This document shows positions 9,828-20,618 of a DNA stretch of 41,671 bases, one piece after another. The notes under the pieces are model-generated. The model saw only the letters and a program-made list of their open reading frames with translations, was not told the origin of the DNA and made no database searches. The stretch lies in contig RPFO01001111.1 of NCBI GenBank assembly GCA_009746045.1, forward strand, positions 1-41,671, written 5' to 3'. The position numbers and the translations under genes are program-made. This DNA is from Mesostigma viride (taxonomy: Eukaryota > Streptophyta > Mesostigmatophyceae > Mesostigmatales > Mesostigmataceae). The stretch's first letter is position 1. Each line of letters opens with the position of its first letter.

Positions 9828-10522
9828 AGTTAAGCTTTCTTAGCACACGCAATGTGAAGGATATGGTTGCAATGCAGCAATGTGTGATATGGTTGGAAAC
9901 GGAGCTTTGTTAAATCGGATAATGTTTACAGCGCTCACACACTTGAGGCTTGTACACGCGCTTGCCAAGTCAAGGCACAACACGTGAGGCGGGCTCGCAA
10001 GAGATGCCCATTTGGCACTGGCCTATTGTTTATATACTTGTGCACTGTGCTTGCTAGTCCTGAGCAGCCTAGGAGGCCTGCTCAGTAATAACACCCCCGG
10101 TACAGTATTCACTACCTGTACAGCGCCCGACTCCTATACAGTAGGTCTGCCATACAGGCACAGTGACCACAGAGCACAGTCCACAGTGACTATTGCATCT
10201 GCACCTAGAAGTCCAGGACTAAGCCTGCGGTACCACAGACCACAGGTTAAGGTTCCTATTTCCTGCGTACGACGTATTAATCCAATACCGTCGTAGGTAC
10301 AGCACCTAATTCCTGTCAGCCCAGGAATTACTGTCGACCCCATATGTCGTCGGCAAATATTCACGTCCGACTTAGAAGAACAGCCGGCTCGCGCTCGCGC
10401 GCGACCGGGAAGTCGGAACGCCATAACTTTCTTGATACTTGTCGGAATGAACTCGTTCCGGTGCCGCTGGAATCGCAGAGATATGCCGAATCAGGATCAC
10501 GCCAATGCGCTTGGCGTTAACT
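9828..10522 (-). repeat. 5' LTR of the copia-type element
   Basis: 695 bp, direct repeat of 2500-3194 with AGTTAAC...TTAACT ends. It is followed on its outer side by GTAGA. On the minus strand, transcription of the element would start inside it. The interior contains a GC-rich GCTCGCGCTCGCGCGCGACC block. The bases just inside (9827 downward) do not start with TGG, so a standard tRNA 3'-end primer site is not obvious. Confidence 0.92.
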
Positions 10523-10527
10523 GTAGA
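10523..10527. other. Target-site duplication, right (GTAGA)
   Basis: Copy of 2495-2499. The reconstructed empty site is a small hairpin, CTCGGGT-GGTAGA-ACCCGAG. Confidence 0.85.
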
Positions 10528-10957
10528 ACCCGAGAATTTTGCATCCAAAAGTGTGCACGTCACTGAGCTAGTAGTTACCTGTCGGCTGCCCTTTCTTGTT
10601 GAGAGTCTGTTCTTTCACGATGTGTGTCCAGACAGTCTCGAATACGGCCTGCATCTCGTCGGCCCCATTATCATCGTGTTCCATAGACCCACACCATCAC
10701 CGTCGCTAGCCATGGTGCCTGGATGTCAATTGTGCTACGATTAAATGTTAGGTGCCAGATGCGCGCCCTTGTTGGCAGACAACATAACTTCGTCACCTGA
10801 TTTCCTCGTCCTTCGTCTCCTAGACCCTAGTCCGACACGCAGCAATCTGCAGCAATGCACGTACAGTCGTACATGCACGGCCAGCTTGGCACCTGCATCT
10901 AGTTCCGGCTCCACGTGCCGTCCAAAATGATGCCAGAAGCTACTTCGAACGAGGTTC

Positions 10958-11048
10958 ATACGCAAAAAATACGCAAAAAATACGCAAAAAATACGCAAAA
11001 AATACGCAAAAAATACGCAATACGCAAAAAATACGCAAAAAATACGCA
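10958..11048. repeat. 11-bp tandem repeat (ATACGCAAAAA)n
   Basis: About eight units, one of them shortened to ATACGC. The array is followed by its complement-like GCGTATTTTTTTTT and then by more GCGTAT words, so the whole 10958-11134 block is built from one hexamer. Confidence 0.9.
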
Positions 11049-11107
11049 GTGCGTATTTTTTTTTCCCATTTTCATACGGAAATCTTGCGTATGGCGTATA
11101 ATACGCG

Positions 11108-11134
11108 CCATACGGCGTATTATACGCCGTATGG
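11108..11134. repeat. Perfect hairpin of TACGC words
   Basis: Two 12-bp arms, CCATACGGCGTA and TACGCCGTATGG, around a 3-base loop TTA. Related words occur at 1655-1745. Confidence 0.85.
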
Positions 11135-12924
11135 CTGTTCACTGGCTTGTAGTTGCAAGCTGCCTGCCTTGACAGCCTTGCACAGCCAGCTTTACCTCCA
11201 TTCCTAGTATTCAGGAAGAGGCCTCAGCCTTGACCAAGCTTACCTACCAAATCTCAGTTAGCTCTGTGTGGATTAGACGAGAAGCCAGTGCCAACTGCAC
11301 TTCTCAGAAGGTGAGACCTGAGAATGAGGTATGACTAGGTTAGGCTTCACACTGGGTTCTTTGTTGCAAATGAAATGAACGTTTATTACCAATACTCTAC
11401 CTAACTTGGCAGCTCTGTTTCAGCAATAGCTGGGCTCGATGAAAGAAAGGAGGGCTGGCCACACTTGCCACGCACCACCATAACCAAGACAGAGTTCAAA
11501 GATCCACACAGAGCTACATCCAACGCCCTGGTGGAAAGACACACTTATCCCAATGAATGCCTCCCGCTTACGCAATATCTTGCGTCAGCCTTACCTCGTA
11601 GCCACGCTCAGTATCTGACCCTGACGACAACCGCTTTGTCGTCCATACTGCTTCAATTACACCAAAGCTACTCCGTGGCACTCGTCTTTGGTCAGCACCA
11701 AGACCTAAAAGTACACAAAATCCTAAGTCGTTGTCTGCAACGACTCCCTGTTCCGCATATGAAACATATCATCTAGCACTTTCTCTTTAGACGACAAAAT
11801 CAACTAGACAACCTGCGTACTAAGGCCAGAATTCCCAGACGACAAAATGCCCTTGTCGCAGATCACTCCAGTCCAGTGTCGGCTTGCCGACCCCTGAGCT
11901 TGCCAAACAACTATATCACCGAGCATGTACGACAACTAGCTGGCCCGGCCTGACGAGAAAAGCTGCCTCGTCGCATTCACAAAAGCGGCTTGCCAGCCTG
12001 CCGAATATCAATGCCAAGATTGCACGACATTATCTACCTGCAGCGGACAGTTCTCGAGATCAATAAAGCGCCAGTTTGCGAGCACGTGCATGTTCAGCCT
12101 GCTCGACCCGCATAATTGCACCAGGCTGGCAGCCTAGCTTGGTCCGTGTTGTAGTCCAGCAGCCAGTGCGTGCTGCTTGCCAGCGTTGGCACTGACCTCC
12201 TGGTGACGCATGTCAGTACCGCTGTCAACTCCCAGTGCTGCGGGTCGCGCTACGGCGCATGCGTTGCTCCCGTAAGGCCCAAATGCCAAAGGCGTAACAA
12301 CTCGCACACGCGCAATGCCTAGCTGCCTCCTCGCCTCGTCCCCCGGGCCGGCTGCGTGGCGGCCCCGCGTAAAGCCAATACTCGTGCGAATTGGAACGGC
12401 GCGCGACATATGACTAATTTCAACGACGCATGCTCCCAAGGGAGTCCGAGACACAGAAATCTTGGACATGCCCTCAAGCCCAGATTCTTCACTTGGGACA
12501 AAAGTATGCAAAGTTGTGATGGCCGTGCCCATATGATGTAGTTTCTGTAAAGGAAAAGCCCCACGCTTGGGTCACGCATGGGGTGAATGGTATTGGCATT
12601 GCAACGGAACATTCCCTGGGCTGCCCTAGATGTTACTGCAGCTTTGGAATTCCATAATTGAACACAAGTAACAGAAATGCAGTCTCAACAAAAAGCGGGA
12701 GGGACACCATGACCCCAATAGTGTTGGGGAAACAACCTGGCAAATGCTGCCCCGGCCTCACCAGGATCTACGTTACACCCGTCGAACAGAGAAGAATCAT
12801 ATGCCAGAAAGAGATAATTGCCGCCTACTTTTCTGGGCCCGGATTCAAATGAGCGATTGGAAATGCCAGACAGACAATATGGGAGGATACAGGGGCGGCG
12901 CCGTGGCCTGCCAATGGCTGCTGA

Positions 12925-13080
12925 GAATGGAGGCAGAGATGAAAAGGGTATCGTCTTTCAGGAAGCCACCTTGATGTATCAGGTGCAGCGACACGAAACC
13001 TTTCCAGCCCCCCACAGTCCCCGCAGACATCGGTCCCCAGTACTCTGTACACAAAAAGCCACCGAATGCAGAGCCCACCG
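12925..13080 (-). pseudogene. Exon-3 remnant (MATH C-terminal strand) of the inverted copy
   Basis: On the minus strand GGFLKDDTLFISASIL matches the functional exon 3 (GFLKDDTLFITASIL at 24023-24179). The preceding part is diverged but alignable. It is the most outward exon block of the left arm. Confidence 0.75.
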
Positions 13081-13496
13081 ATCTTGAAGTCATGGGTATT
13101 TGCGATTGTTGTCATACTCCTCATTAACGCAATGCTACCACCCCACCAAAAACCCAAAGGGCTTGGCCATGATGTTCCCCCACAGTGGCTTGTGGCCTGT
13201 TGCTAGACAGGGTAGCCCTCAGATCGAAGTTAATCCAGGCATTGCCCCTGATGTCAGCCTCCTGTACTTCCGCCTCATCTGCCAAGGCTGTAGAGGACAG
13301 CTCGGACGAGGATTATATTCCTATGATGATATGCATCGCGGGGGTGGGGCATGTTACGGCCGATGGCTCTTGTTTCTATGTTTGTGTTTGTCATCAAATG
13401 CGATCAGCAACAGTACTCCAGGTAATGCCCTCGCGCACGGCACGCAAGTACTTACTTACACACTACTACTACTATTTACTTCCTTAATTCCTTACT

Positions 13497-13795
<299 letters not shown>

Positions 13796-13805
13796 GCACT
13801 CGCTC

Positions 13806-14239
13806 GCTCCTTCCCTCCCTCCCCCTCCCTCCCTCCCTCCCTCCCTCCCTCCCTCCCTCCCTCCCTCCCTCCCTCCCTCCCTCCCTCCCTCCCTCCCTCC
13901 CTCCCTCCCTCCTCCCTCCCTCCCTCCCTCCCTCCCTCCCTCCTCTCCCTCCCTCCCTCCCTCCCTCCCTCCCTCCCTCCCTCCCTCCCTCCCTCCCTCC
14001 TCCCTCCCTCCCTCCCTCCCTCCCTCCTCCCTCCCTCCCTCCCTCCCTCCCTCCCTCCCTCCCTCCCTCCCTCCCTCCCTCCCTCCCTCCTCCCTCCCTC
14101 CCTCCCTCCCTCCCTCCCTCCCTCCCTCCCTCCCTCCCTCCCTCCCTCCCTCCCTCCCTCCCTCCCTCCCTCCCTCCCTCCCTCCCTCCCTCCTCCCTCC
14201 CTCCCTCCCTCCCTCCCTCCCTCCCTCCCTCCCTCCCTC
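13806..14239. repeat. (CCCT)n microsatellite
   Basis: About 430 bp of CCCT repeats with a few one-base phase slips. The array stops abruptly at 14239 where TGTAACG begins, and resumes as CCCTCCCTCCC at 18578 after ACGCAACA. The intervening 4338 bp is therefore an insertion into the array. Confidence 0.95.
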
Positions 14240-14348
14240 TGTAACGAACCCATCCGGGTCGTGCGAAAGATCCTATGTTAGGGTAAGTTATTCCCCGTTT
14301 CTTGGCTAACCACGAACACTCTCTGGGAGTGGGATTAACGGAACTGGT

Positions 14349-14919
14349 TGTTACGTCGCGTAACAATTCGTTGTAGTTACGGACGTAAATTAGGTCCTTG
14401 GCCTCAGTTGTTCCTAGGTTTACGTGTAGTTCTAGCTGGGACACGATTGTCCTCGTAACAGTACCGTGGTACATTGGGTGCCTTTGGGCGCCGCGCCGCG
14501 TACTTTATTAGTGGTCCTTATCCTTTGGTAGAATGTAGTGGACCGGCGTGCATCTGTGCACCTGCCTGTGTTTCTGTGTTTCTGTAGGCGAGGGCCATGT
14601 CGGCCCGAGCCTGCTGGACCGTTGGTGACCATTTATGCACGTTCCACTCCTTGTGTGGTCACTCGGCGTGTGTTAAATGAATTAACACATATTAGCTTGG
14701 GTCACGGCAGTGTAGTTGTGTTTCCTTCCTCTATTCCTGGAGTAAACGGGTTTGTGTAAATGGCTTATGGCGTATTACAGTAGCACATACGTAAATGCAT
14801 TGAGATCTGGATCGTCTCGTTCGTCTTTCGCTAGGGGTTTAACTAGAGGCGGCCTTACTAGTTAGGTAGTATTAGGCCAGGTAGAGGTAGAGGTGGCGGT
14901 AGAGGCTTGCGGCGTAACA
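14349..14919 (+). repeat. 5' LTR of copy B
   Basis: 571 bp, TGTTACG...CGTAACA, same length as the LTR at 951-1521 and roughly 92% identical by eye. The first 17 bases form a small hairpin (TGTTACG-TCG-CGTAACA). Confidence 0.78.
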
Positions 14920-14920
14920 A

Positions 14921-14932
14921 TGGACTCGGAGG
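14921..14932 (+). other. Primer-binding-site candidate
   Basis: TGGACTCGGAGG begins one base after the LTR end. A TGG start pairs with the CCA end of a tRNA. I cannot name the tRNA. The same bases follow the LTR in copy A. Confidence 0.45.
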
Positions 14933-15431
14933 TAGTTTAGATAGAGAGCGAGACGACGATCCCCTGCAACATACGTCATTGAATCAACCCTTCCGCGGCT
15001 GGGAAAATGAAGACGACACCTACTTGACAGGTAATGGGCGGGTCGCCTGCGAGCTGGGGGGGTAGTGCTGCCCGATTCGGGACACGCCCTGCCTAGAAGA
15101 TAGACCTGCTCGAAGCGGAAAATCCTTTTATAGATAGCTCCTTTCCCTCGTTTTGTTTTCCGAAAATGTTGCTTACTGTCGTAGATAGGTGATGGTTTCG
15201 GTTCGGTGTTAGTGAGACGATTAGCGTCTTGGTAGGTTCCACCTTTTCCTTCGTGTTGCTGTTCATTAGACGGCCGCACTCGCAGAAATTCACTGGGTCG
15301 CTGACTTTAGGACTACGAGCGCTGGACCATTGCCGCCCTCGTCATTTCGGTGATCCAGATAACCCAGCTAAGTCGACTCCTACCCCTTCCACTCCTATCG
15401 TGACTACTCAAGAACAACAAGGTGCGTTACC

Positions 15432-15824
15432 ATGAGCCAGCGGCGATCTTTTACTGCTCCTTCCCATTCTTCTAGCGATAATAGTCTAGCTAAATATTAC
15501 GTAGTGATTACGCCTCAATGGTCCTCCATTTTCCTTTCTTGGTCCGACGCTAGGAAGATCGTTCAGAATCGTGTATACAACGTAATTAGGTATAAGAAAT
15601 TTATGTCCTTCGAAGAAGCTCAGCAGTTCCTTATAGATCATAGCCAATCAGATTTAGGCCTGCACGTACGCCCTATTCCTCATGGTCGTCCTCCCGTAGA
15701 AGCTCTAGTCTTTGCTACCCCTCCTTCTTCTCCCCCTAAACGGGCTGCATCTTCATCTACCTCAGATACTCCTCTCACTTTGGAGTTTGGTTCCCTATCC
15801 ATTACTGTTGTTAAAAAGGATTGA
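15432..15824 (+). CDS. Small retroelement protein with RNase H1 hybrid-binding (Cauli_VI-like) domain
   Basis: 130 codons. Residues 20-70 read KYYVV...SIFLSWSDARKIV...IRYKKF..FEEAQQFL. This is the conserved pattern of the N-terminal RNA:DNA-hybrid-binding domain of RNase H1, also found in caulimovirus P6 (PF01693). The C-terminal half is Pro/Ser-rich and low in structure. The start ATG overlaps the stop of an upstream leader frame as ATGA, conserved in copy A at 421-424. It lies between LTR and Gag, separate from Pol. A role in protecting or presenting RNA:DNA hybrids or RNA during replication is inference. Confidence 0.7.
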   Translation: MSQRRSFTAPSHSSSDNSLAKYYVVITPQWSSIFLSWSDARKIVQNRVYNVIRYKKFMSFEEAQQFLIDHSQSDLGLHVRPIPHGRPPVEALVFATPPSSPPKRAASSSTSDTPLTLEFGSLSITVVKKD

Positions 15825-15915
15825 TTTTAATTTTGTTCTTGCTTCAGACCTTCAAGGTTTTTCCTTTTTCCTTTGTTGCTTTCATCTAGATTCCTATTCC
15901 TTTACTTAATTAAAG

Positions 15916-17630
15916 ATGGATCCAGTGGGTGGAGATATGTCGCCTATACCTACCAATAATAATAATAATACTAATAACAATAATAATCACAATAACAATA
16001 CTCGTGGTAACCGACGGGACTCCTTGGAAACGGTACACCATCTCACTCCTCAAGGTAATTTGCGTACCTCACCTCCTTCTCCTGTTACTGGTGGTCGCCG
16101 TCGTCCCTCAATTACCCCACCTACCTTTGAACAACGTGTCAGATTTAGTGATGAACCCTCTTTTGCTGTGAACCAGGCCCCTGCCCTCCTGCAACCTTGG
16201 CTCAACCCTCCAGCAGGTCCTCACTAACTAACAATGCTTCTAGGCCTCCTTCCCACCCTGTGCCTTCCATGCCTGCTTTAACACGGGTCGTACCTCTGCC
16301 CCTGTCGGCCCTTCTGGGCGCCCTAGTGCAGTTCCCTTTTACCCACCTGCTTCCTGGTCCTACCCTGAGACGGCCTATGAGGCTGCCCAGGTCCCTACCC
16401 GTGTGGCTGATTTAGAAGTTAAAGTGATTTCAGCACCATGCCCCTAGATGATAGAAATTATGATCATTTTGCCTACTCCTCTCTTCGTGAGCAATATACT
16501 GTTCCCTTCTCCTATGGGCACCAGCCTGAAACGGTGGCCCCTTCTAGACCCCTACCCAAAACCTTTCCTATCCCTTCCTTCTATCCCGCTTATGTAGCAG
16601 TGGAAGATAGTGGCCCTATGGGAAAAACTGATTCTTCTAATCCCCTAAGCCTCCTGCTCTTCCCCTCTTTGCCAACCTTCCTAAGCTGGATGTCAAGTCT
16701 ACCCCTCAACAGTTTTTCACTTTATTATGTTGCTTACCCAGAACACAGAGTCATGGCAGAACCATAATAGATGGCGCCTCTCTGATGCTGTACTAGTCCC
16801 TCATTATCTTACTACCTGCATTACTCCTGAGCTTGCTAACCTCATCCAGTGTGAGTCTTTGGCCTCTCATGCCTACCCTAACTCTGTAGCAGAATTGTTT
16901 AGCGTTTAGAGAACCATTTAGTCCCTCCGATGCAGATTGGCAGGATAGATTAGCCTTTGGTACCTTGCAGCAGGGTACTAAATCCTTTAAAGAGTATATG
17001 AAAGAGTTTGATGCCCAGATGGTACGAATTAGGGATTTGTCGGGCGCAGAAGTACGTGCTCGCTTCCTTCAGGGCCTCAGTAGACCCTTATTGCGTGAAG
17101 TAAAGCGCCAGTTCTCTGCCTACCGTTTTACTGACCTGCCCCTCAAGCATGTGCGCCAGCATCTCTTACGAGTAGCAGATTTCTTCACCACGCCTTCTCT
17201 TCCTACCCGTTCCCGTATTAATAATATTAGTCTTACCCCTGAGGAGGAGAACTCCTATGTAGAAGAATTAGATATTTGTGTTACTGACCTTTCAGCTCTG
17301 GATGTCTCTCATATCACATGCTATCATTGTAAGGAAGTAGGTCATCTTAAACGTGAGTGCCCCAAGTTCCTTTCGGGTGCTCCCCCTCATCCCGACGCTC
17401 GCCCTCCTCGTACCCCTCAGCGTGCTCCTATTCGTCCCACTTCAGGACGCATTCCCTCAGCTACCCCTAGTAGGCTGAATGCTGTGCAGACAGGACCCCC
17501 AGGGTTCCCCTATGATAATCAGGCTCCCGCACCCTCTTCGATCCCTCGTGACCCTCCAGCAGTGGCTTTTCCGCCAGGGTCTTCTTCGGGGTTAGTTCCT
17601 ATGGATTTGGGGGGGGAGGGGGAACAGTAG
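15916..17630 (+). pseudogene. Gag of LTR-element copy B, several frameshifts
   Basis: It starts MDPVGGDMSPIP and runs into an Asn-rich tract (AAT/AAC repeats at 15955-16002), then Pro/Ser-rich sequence. Frames change near 16200, 16430, 16680 and 16900. The last frame, 16965-17630, is intact. It carries a Retrotrans_gag-like helix set (FKEYMKEFDAQMVRIRDLSG, then RARFLQGLSRPLLREV) and a CX2CX4HX4C knuckle (CYHCKEVGHLKREC, plus-strand 17320-17365). This makes the virus-like particle shell and binds RNA. The knuckle and its spacing are typical of Ty3/gypsy Gag. Confidence 0.8.
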
Positions 17631-17743
17631 GCCTGTCAGCCGGGGGTAACCTGGACAGGTCCTTAGATAGTACCCCAGATAATAATTTTCGCCTGCCTGT
17701 TTTTATAACCTCTGTAGGAGCTGAATCATCCCTACCACTACGT

Positions 17744-18295
17744 GTGCGTCCTCTTATGTTCTTGAATGGTGGCTTAACCGTTCCTCATACTGTTGTAGAC
17801 CCCTTCTTGCATGCTGATGAACTTTTGAATGTCTCTGTGTTAGTGGATAGCGGTGCGGCTAGCTCCTTTGTGAGCGAGGCCCTAGTTAGGCGTTTAGGAC
17901 TAGTCCCTATCCCTCACACAAAAACGGTCACTGTTCATTATGCTGACGGTCGCACCAGTCATTCCCCTGGTACGGTGTCCCTTCCCCTGGTCATACAAGG
18001 ACGTACGGTCAACCTGACGGCCACTATAGGCCCTATCACTACAGCTGATGTATTACTAGGATTAGATTGGCACCAGGATAATAAGATTACTATTAATTAT
18101 GATACTATGGTCATTTGGTTTCCAGATAGCTCGTACTGGGTACCAGAACGTCATTATAGATTAGAAAATTTATCCTTGGTAGATTTTACTCCTCCTACTA
18201 CACCTGTTGATCCTCCTGTGAGACCTATACCTGAAGTATTAATGTCCAATGACGAATTGCGATCTGAACTAAAGGAATATGGATACCCTACATAG
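17744..18295 (+). CDS. Retroviral-type aspartic protease of copy B
   Basis: 183 codons. The active-site motif LVDSGAASSFVS (residues about 34-45) is of DSGA type, followed by a flap-like region and DVLLGLDWH (the ILG-D-W motif of Ty3/gypsy proteases). The fold is complete in one frame. It would mature the Gag-Pol polyprotein. The frame is open further upstream, so the first ATG is arbitrary. It ends at a TAG close to where RT should begin. Confidence 0.85.
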   Translation: MRPLMFLNGGLTVPHTVVDPFLHADELLNVSVLVDSGAASSFVSEALVRRLGLVPIPHTKTVTVHYADGRTSHSPGTVSLPLVIQGRTVNLTATIGPITTADVLLGLDWHQDNKITINYDTMVIWFPDSSYWVPERHYRLENLSLVDFTPPTTPVDPPVRPIPEVLMSNDELRSELKEYGYPT

Positions 18296-18577
18296 TCCAC
18301 GCCTGAGTACAATATCTCAACCAGCTATAAAGGACGCAGCGCGGCGCGACTGCACCGCGGGCCCCCTAGAAGATCGCATATATCCACCTAGGCCCAAAAT
18401 AACTGGTCCGAATCGATCACATAAACTATCATAATTCCATACAAAAGTCCTGACCAAGGGACAATTCCCAAATTAAGTCCCGGAATGAGTCCCAAAGTCC
18501 TACGAACTATGACAACAAGCCAAAATACATAATTTATTCCATTGTTGCGCCCGTTCCAAGGGTCGGGCACGCAACAC

Positions 18578-18605
18578 CCTCCCTCCCTTCCTTAGTTCCT
18601 TCCTT
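18578..18605. repeat. Right remainder of the CCCT/TTCC array
   Basis: CCCTCCCTCCCTTCCTTAG and TTCC units continue the array broken at 14239, marking the right side of the 4.3-kb insertion. Confidence 0.75.
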
Positions 18606-19269
18606 CCTTCCTGACCGACCCCACCATGAACACAACGACACGACAAGCTCTCAGCATAACCGGTATGGCTCATAGCAATTCTGGGTATGCAATGCTGCTG
18701 AAATGTTGAAGTCGCTAGCCTCCCATGAAATTGATCTGCTGAGATGAAGAGGAAGCTGAGCCTACTAGCATCCCAAGCATGCCCAAGCATGCCAGTCGAT
18801 AGTCTAGCTAGCATGTCTACTCAGGACTCATGATTAGAACAAAGTGGGGCACACAGTCCTAACGCATGCAGGCTTGCATGCGAGGATTGTGGCCAATGAA
18901 AGAGGTTGTCAGGGCCTCCACATGGCAGCCTTGATTGCATTACATCGCGCTCAGCAGTTCATTTGGGCTCTCTGTGTCTGTCTAATGCTACCAGCCCTGG
19001 GCCCTTGCTAACGGATACCCAAACATAACCAACCAAACATACAAGCAACCTGTGGATGATACAGAGCCGGAGTTAGCCGCAGGCCTATATACTACATGAG
19101 GCTGGCATCCGGCACACCTGTTTTGAAGAAGTTAGGAAGCTCTTGTATACAGACCACAGCTCTTATGATCAACATTTCAGCACGACAATCATTTTGCCGG
19201 GAAACAAACAATCGTGATCTCTGTAAAGCCTTCAGTACTAGCATGTACGGATCCGATCACAGGTACAAA

Positions 19270-19470
19270 TCACCATCAGATTTGCCTACCTTTGATGATG
19301 CTGAGAAGGCCATCAACCTGGTTCTCAAGAGTAAGAGTGAAGCGCACAATGCACTCCCATCCGTTGAGCTGCTGGGCTGCATTTTCCACCCTAAAAAATG
19401 CGCCTATATGCAGCTGTCGTCCTCTGGTGGTTCAAGAAAGATGCACCTGCAGACGCATGGGCAGTTGGCA
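19270..19470 (-). pseudogene. Exon-2 remnant (MATH middle) of the inverted copy
   Basis: The minus strand retains AAQQLNGWECIVRFTLTLEN and the following donor AAAGGTAGGC. The first third has a TAG stop and a changed sequence (CIFLEPPEDD) where the functional copy reads YISLAPSGMADN. Confidence 0.8.
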
Positions 19471-20033
19471 TGCCCGAAGGATCACCAACAAACGGTTTGG
19501 TAAGGGGTGCTTGTAGCTAAAACGGACAGGAAAACTGTGCATGCAAGGCTTAGCTACTCCAATAAAGATATACTCCTTGGTAATTGCTAGAACATAAGAA
19601 AACATACACAGTTTTATTGCTATTCATAAGGTTAGAATGCGGCGCTGACATGCATACCATTGGACGTTGCCACTTGCCCATTTTATCGATTTCAGGTTGC
19701 TCAAGGATAATGTAGGACTCAAGCGTATTTTAGCATACTATTACCGCAAATAAAAGCCATCACACAATGGCTGAGAAAGGACGTACTTCTGGTGCCATTT
19801 GCGGCCTTCCACCTCATCTATCAATCAGCTTACTTCCCCGGCCTGCTGCACTGATGTGGTTCTTTGCACAGAAGCTCGAGGCATGCACTTACAACTTCCA
19901 ATGGCCTTAGCGTATCCCTGCCACACCGCTCTCGATGGAAGCTGCAGCATTAAGCATTATGCATTCCTAGCCCCATATGCACCTAACAAAGAAAACAAGG
20001 TAATCGGCAAAACATTTCGGGTGTTGCATAGAT

Positions 20034-20250
20034 TATGCCATTTGCGGACTTTCCATTTAAAACCTCCGCATTGGAAGGCAGGAGACCACCTCGCAGGAGA
20101 CCACCTCTCGTAACTGAAGTTGCTGAAATCGTAAACTGGCCACCTAAACTGCGATGTCAGGCCTTTACCCAGCTCGCTTTCAGCTCCATCCATCACCCCG
20201 GCTTAAGATCGGCACCGCGGGCCCGGCTAAGACTCGGCAATGCGGGAGCT
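20034..20250 (-). pseudogene. Exon-1 remnant of the inverted copy, donor site lost
   Basis: The minus strand reads MDGAESELGKGLTSQFRWPV then FQCGGFKW, as in exon 1 of the functional copy. The 5' splice site AAATGGTAAGT has become AAATGGAAAGT, a 15-bp unit (GAGGTGGTCTCCTGC) is duplicated, and the upstream ATG is gone with a stop in its place. Confidence 0.85.
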
Positions 20251-20618
20251 ATGTAGCGGTGTAGCCGGCAAAAGGCCTGGTAAAGAATGATTTTCCATGC
20301 TTGGGTGCGAGTTATGGAAATAGGCTTTGACACAAACCATGCCAATTGCGATGCCAATTACGTCACCTAGAAGTGGCTGGCGCACCAGCATAACACGCAA
20401 CTTCACTATCCATAATTATAACTGTTGGCTCTGTAGCACAGGCCATTGGTGACGCTGATTGCAGAATAAGCTCCTCAGAAATCTCGTCGCGTACAGTAGG
20501 CTCATGACTTCATATTGTCAATATCCCCCTAACCAGGCACTAACCCTAGATAAATTTGCTAGTTGATTATTGCAGGCTGCAGACAAGGCTGCAGATGATG
20601 TTAGTTACAGTATGTAGT

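Larger units (their letters stand above)
2500..10522 (-). mobile_element. Full-length Ty1/copia-type LTR retrotransposon
   Basis: 8023 bp, minus strand. Two direct 695-bp LTRs (2500-3194 and 9828-10522) are flanked by a GTAGA target duplication. Reading 9827 down to 3195, the interior shows an N-terminal Gag region, capsid-like Gag, a CCHC knuckle, integrase, an aspartic protease, copia-type RT and RNase H. Integrase upstream of RT places it in Ty1/copia; protease downstream of integrase is not the usual copia order. The LTRs differ by about three substitutions and two single-base indels, so insertion was recent, yet the ORFs are broken at several points. It is either a non-autonomous copy or affected by assembly indels. 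Confidence 0.92.
10528..12412. other. No gene seen; intergenic with repeats
   Basis: No frame has a recognisable domain. It contains the 11-bp tandem array (10958-11048), the TACGC hairpin (11108-11134) and a CGAC-rich stretch at 11560-12060 with no clear period. The inverted duplication starts at 12413. Confidence 0.5.
14349..18410 (+). mobile_element. LTR retrotransposon copy B (Ty3/gypsy-like), 3'-truncated
   Basis: Order: LTR (14349-14919), primer-site candidate, leader, RNase H1 hybrid-binding-like ORF (15432-15824), Gag with a CCHC knuckle (15916-17630), aspartic protease (17744-18295). After the protease stop a faint match to the beginning of a Ty3/gypsy RT (D-x4-GPL-x2-RIYP-x3-PK) can be read to about 18410, then homology ends. 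No RT core, RNase H, integrase or 3' LTR is present. Confidence 0.8.
14240..18577 (+). mobile_element. Insertion inside the CCCT array, carrying LTR-element copy B
   Basis: The outer ends are TGTAACGAACCC and GGGCACGCAACA (TG...CA with partly matching inverted ends). They are flanked by CCCTC on both sides, which could be a 5-bp target duplication but lies in a repeat. LTR-element copy B starts 109 bp inside, at 14349. The simplest reading is a nested pair of elements with loss of the 3' part of the inner one; a single element with a longer LTR is the alternative. Confidence 0.6.

Noticed and set aside
10741-11142. 133-codon minus frame with FFAYFLRIFCVFFAYF repeats resembling membrane segments
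   Set aside because: The hydrophobic stretch is the 11-bp ATACGCAAAAA array read in reverse, not a transmembrane protein.
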